This document shows, piece by piece, positions 12,573-14,127 of a DNA stretch of 14,127 nt (positions are counted from its first letter, which is position 1; the number at the start of each line of letters is the position of its first letter). Location: positions 1 to 14,127 of the forward strand of contig CAYYOW010000058.1 of NCBI GenBank assembly GCA_964473395.1, written 5' to 3'. This DNA is from Sulfidibacterium sp964473395 (lineage in GTDB: Bacteria > Bacteroidota > Bacteroidia > Bacteroidales > F082). Position numbers and translations under genes: made by a program. The notes beneath the pieces are model-generated. The model did no database searches. It had not been told where the DNA came from and saw only the letters and a list, made by a program, of their open reading frames with translations.

Positions 12573-14127
12573 ATGAAGAGAAATCTTTACTTATTTATGC
12601 TGCTGTTTTTTATAGCAGGATCTGTATTTGCACAGACGGTTCAGGTTACCGGAACCGTAACGAACGGAGAAGGACAAAGCTTACCCGGGGTCTCCATCCT
12701 CATTAAGGGTACTACGCAGGGAACCGTCTCTGACACTCAGGGAAAATATGCACTTGAAGTAAAAAAAGGTGCTATTTTACGCTTTTCTTACATTGGATTT
12801 GACACACAGGAAATTACTGTTGGTAATTCCAACGTTATTAATGTAGTTATGAAATCAGGTGTTTCGTTAAACGAAGTTGTTGTAACGGGAACAAGGTTTG
12901 GTGGCAGAACGGCCATTGAAACAGCCGTGCCTGTTGATGTGATTAATGTAAAGGCCATTAAAACTGTTGTGGCACAGACAAACCTGAACCAGATGCTGAA
13001 CTATTCTGCACCTTCGTTTACTTCCAATACCCAGACTATTTCGGATGGTACCGATGAGGTTGATCCCGCTTCTTTACGTGGGCTTGGTCCTGATCAGGTG
13101 TTGGTATTGATTAACGGGAAAAGAAGACATCCTTCGTCCCTCATTAATGTGAATGGTACATTTGGCCGTGGAAATGTGGGAACCGACCTGAACACCATTC
13201 CCGTAGGGGCAATCTCAAGTATTCAGATTTTGCGTGACGGTGCTTCTGCTCAGTACGGTTCTGATGCTATTGCCGGAGTTATCAATATTATTTTGAAAAA
13301 GAACACCAATCAGCTTTCTTTTAATGTTACTTCAGGAGCAAATGTTTCCAAAAACGCCAATGCACTTGAAGGTGGAATCGATGGCCCTACGACTGATGTA
13401 AGTGCCAATTATGGAATTGGTGTTGGAAAAAATGGTGGATTTATCAACTTTACAGGCGAATTTTCTTACCGTGATTATTACAACCGTATGGGAAGCTATA
13501 CCAGCGCTATTTTTGATGGCTACAATGCCATTGAATGGCAGGCTTATAAAGCTGGAGCTGATATTTCAGATCTTTCACTGAGTCAGGTTAAACAATATGC
13601 TCAGTTGACTTCGGCTTTTGGCCAGTCGCTGAAAAATAATATAAATTCTGCTACTTCACTGGCTGGGGTACGGTCACTGCTGACTGATGCCAATGGAAAA
13701 CCACTTGACTTTACCACTGCCGAACTTGCCGAAAGAGGTCTGACGCGACACAACTTCATTATGCGCGTTGGGCAATCAGCCTTAAGAGGTGGTAAGTTCT
13801 TTGCCAACATGTCAATACCTTTGGATAAAGACGGAACTGTGTTCTATGCATTTGCAGGAGCCAGCTATAGAAAAGGTGATGCCGCTGGTTTCTACAGGCT
13901 GCCTAACCAAAACAGAACCTTTACGGCAATCTATATCAACGGTTTCCTTCCCCATATTCTGACTGATATTAAGGACAAATCACTTTCCGTTGGTATCAAA
14001 GGTAAGGCCAAAGGTTGGGACGTTGACTTCAGCAACACTTTCGGAACCAACAGTATGATGTACACCGTTGGTCATTCTCTGAATGCTTCACAGCTAAATG
14101 CTTCACGTACCAGTTTCAATTCGGGTG
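12573..14127 (+). CDS. TonB-dependent outer-membrane receptor (paralogue 2), 3' end outside the window
   Basis: A second receptor of the same family, open without a stop to the end of the window: 518 complete codons of an expected 950 or so. It starts MKRNLYLFMLLFFIAGSVFA, a signal peptide nearly the same as in paralogue 1. The carboxypeptidase-regulatory-like domain, LNEVVVTGTRFGGRTA plug start, LRGLGPDQVLVLINGKRR and RDGASAQYGSDAIAGV follow at the same positions. By eye, about 74% of the first 100 residues are identical, with almost no insertions or deletions; differences cluster at plug positions about 193-202 (NGTFGRGN versus AGSSADGG) and in barrel loops. The ATG at 12573 is preceded by an A/T-rich leader and a -7 element. 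The tandem arrangement suggests duplication with divergence of ligand specificity. Ligand and downstream partners lie outside what can be seen. Confidence 0.93.
   Translation, partial: MKRNLYLFMLLFFIAGSVFAQTVQVTGTVTNGEGQSLPGVSILIKGTTQGTVSDTQGKYALEVKKGAILRFSYIGFDTQEITVGNSNVINVVMKSGVSLNEVVVTGTRFGGRTAIETAVPVDVINVKAIKTVVAQTNLNQMLNYSAPSFTSNTQTISDGTDEVDPASLRGLGPDQVLVLINGKRRHPSSLINVNGTFGRGNVGTDLNTIPVGAISSIQILRDGASAQYGSDAIAGVINIILKKNTNQLSFNVTSGANVSKNANALEGGIDGPTTDVSANYGIGVGKNGGFINFTGEFSYRDYYNRMGSYTSAIFDGYNAIEWQAYKAGADISDLSLSQVKQYAQLTSAFGQSLKNNINSATSLAGVRSLLTDANGKPLDFTTAELAERGLTRHNFIMRVGQSALRGGKFFANMSIPLDKDGTVFYAFAGASYRKGDAAGFYRLPNQNRTFTAIYINGFLPHILTDIKDKSLSVGIKGKAKGWDVDFSNTFGTNSMMYTVGHSLNASQLNASRTSFNSG

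Overview
The window looks like a chromosomal piece of an anaerobic or facultative member of the Bacteroidota, probably Bacteroidales or Marinilabiliales-like. The evidence is promoter-like elements of the phylum's TTG-N19-TAnnTTTG type, A-rich start contexts with almost no Shine-Dalgarno sequences, a DnaG and an RprX/RprY-like two-component pair of Bacteroidota type, and TonB-dependent receptors carrying the N-terminal carboxypeptidase-regulatory-like domain typical of the phylum. It is a draft assembly: a 100-N gap lies at 8363-8462.

Layout. (1) Positions 1-2446, plus strand: the 3' end of an acyl-CoA dehydrogenase, both subunits of a SCOT-type 3-oxoacid CoA-transferase, and a small DUF5684-like membrane protein. 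The first three form a short-chain acyl-CoA module that interconverts butyryl/crotonyl-type CoA esters and moves CoA between 3-oxoacids and other acids, as in amino-acid or butyrate-type fermentation. (2) Positions 2450-4583, minus strand: an overlapping sensor kinase and OmpR-family response regulator, resembling RprX/RprY. (3) Positions 4584-4830: a divergent intergenic region with a good plus-strand promoter, a foldable stretch of about 100 nt and a strong intrinsic terminator just before dnaG, so either a small RNA or an attenuated dnaG leader. (4) Positions 4831-6795: complete dnaG primase. (5) Positions 6808-8056, minus strand: a flavin-reductase-like protein and a small P-loop ATPase/kinase, separated by an inverted-repeat block resembling an integron attC site. 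(6) Positions 8057-9349: about 1.3 kb without a convincing large gene. It contains the gap, an exact 55-bp duplication hugging the gap (probably an unmerged contig overlap), two strong plus-strand terminators with no gene upstream, and a 36-codon basic small ORF. (7) Positions 9350-14127, plus strand: two tandem paralogous TonB-dependent outer-membrane receptors, each with its own upstream region; the second runs off the end of the window.

No CRISPR array, rRNA, tRNA, transposase or phage gene was seen. Most of the window is ordinary core or metabolic sequence. The points most worth a second look are the structured RNA candidate before dnaG, the attC-like flanks of the small ATPase, the orphan terminators in the gene-poor stretch, and the tandem receptor pair.
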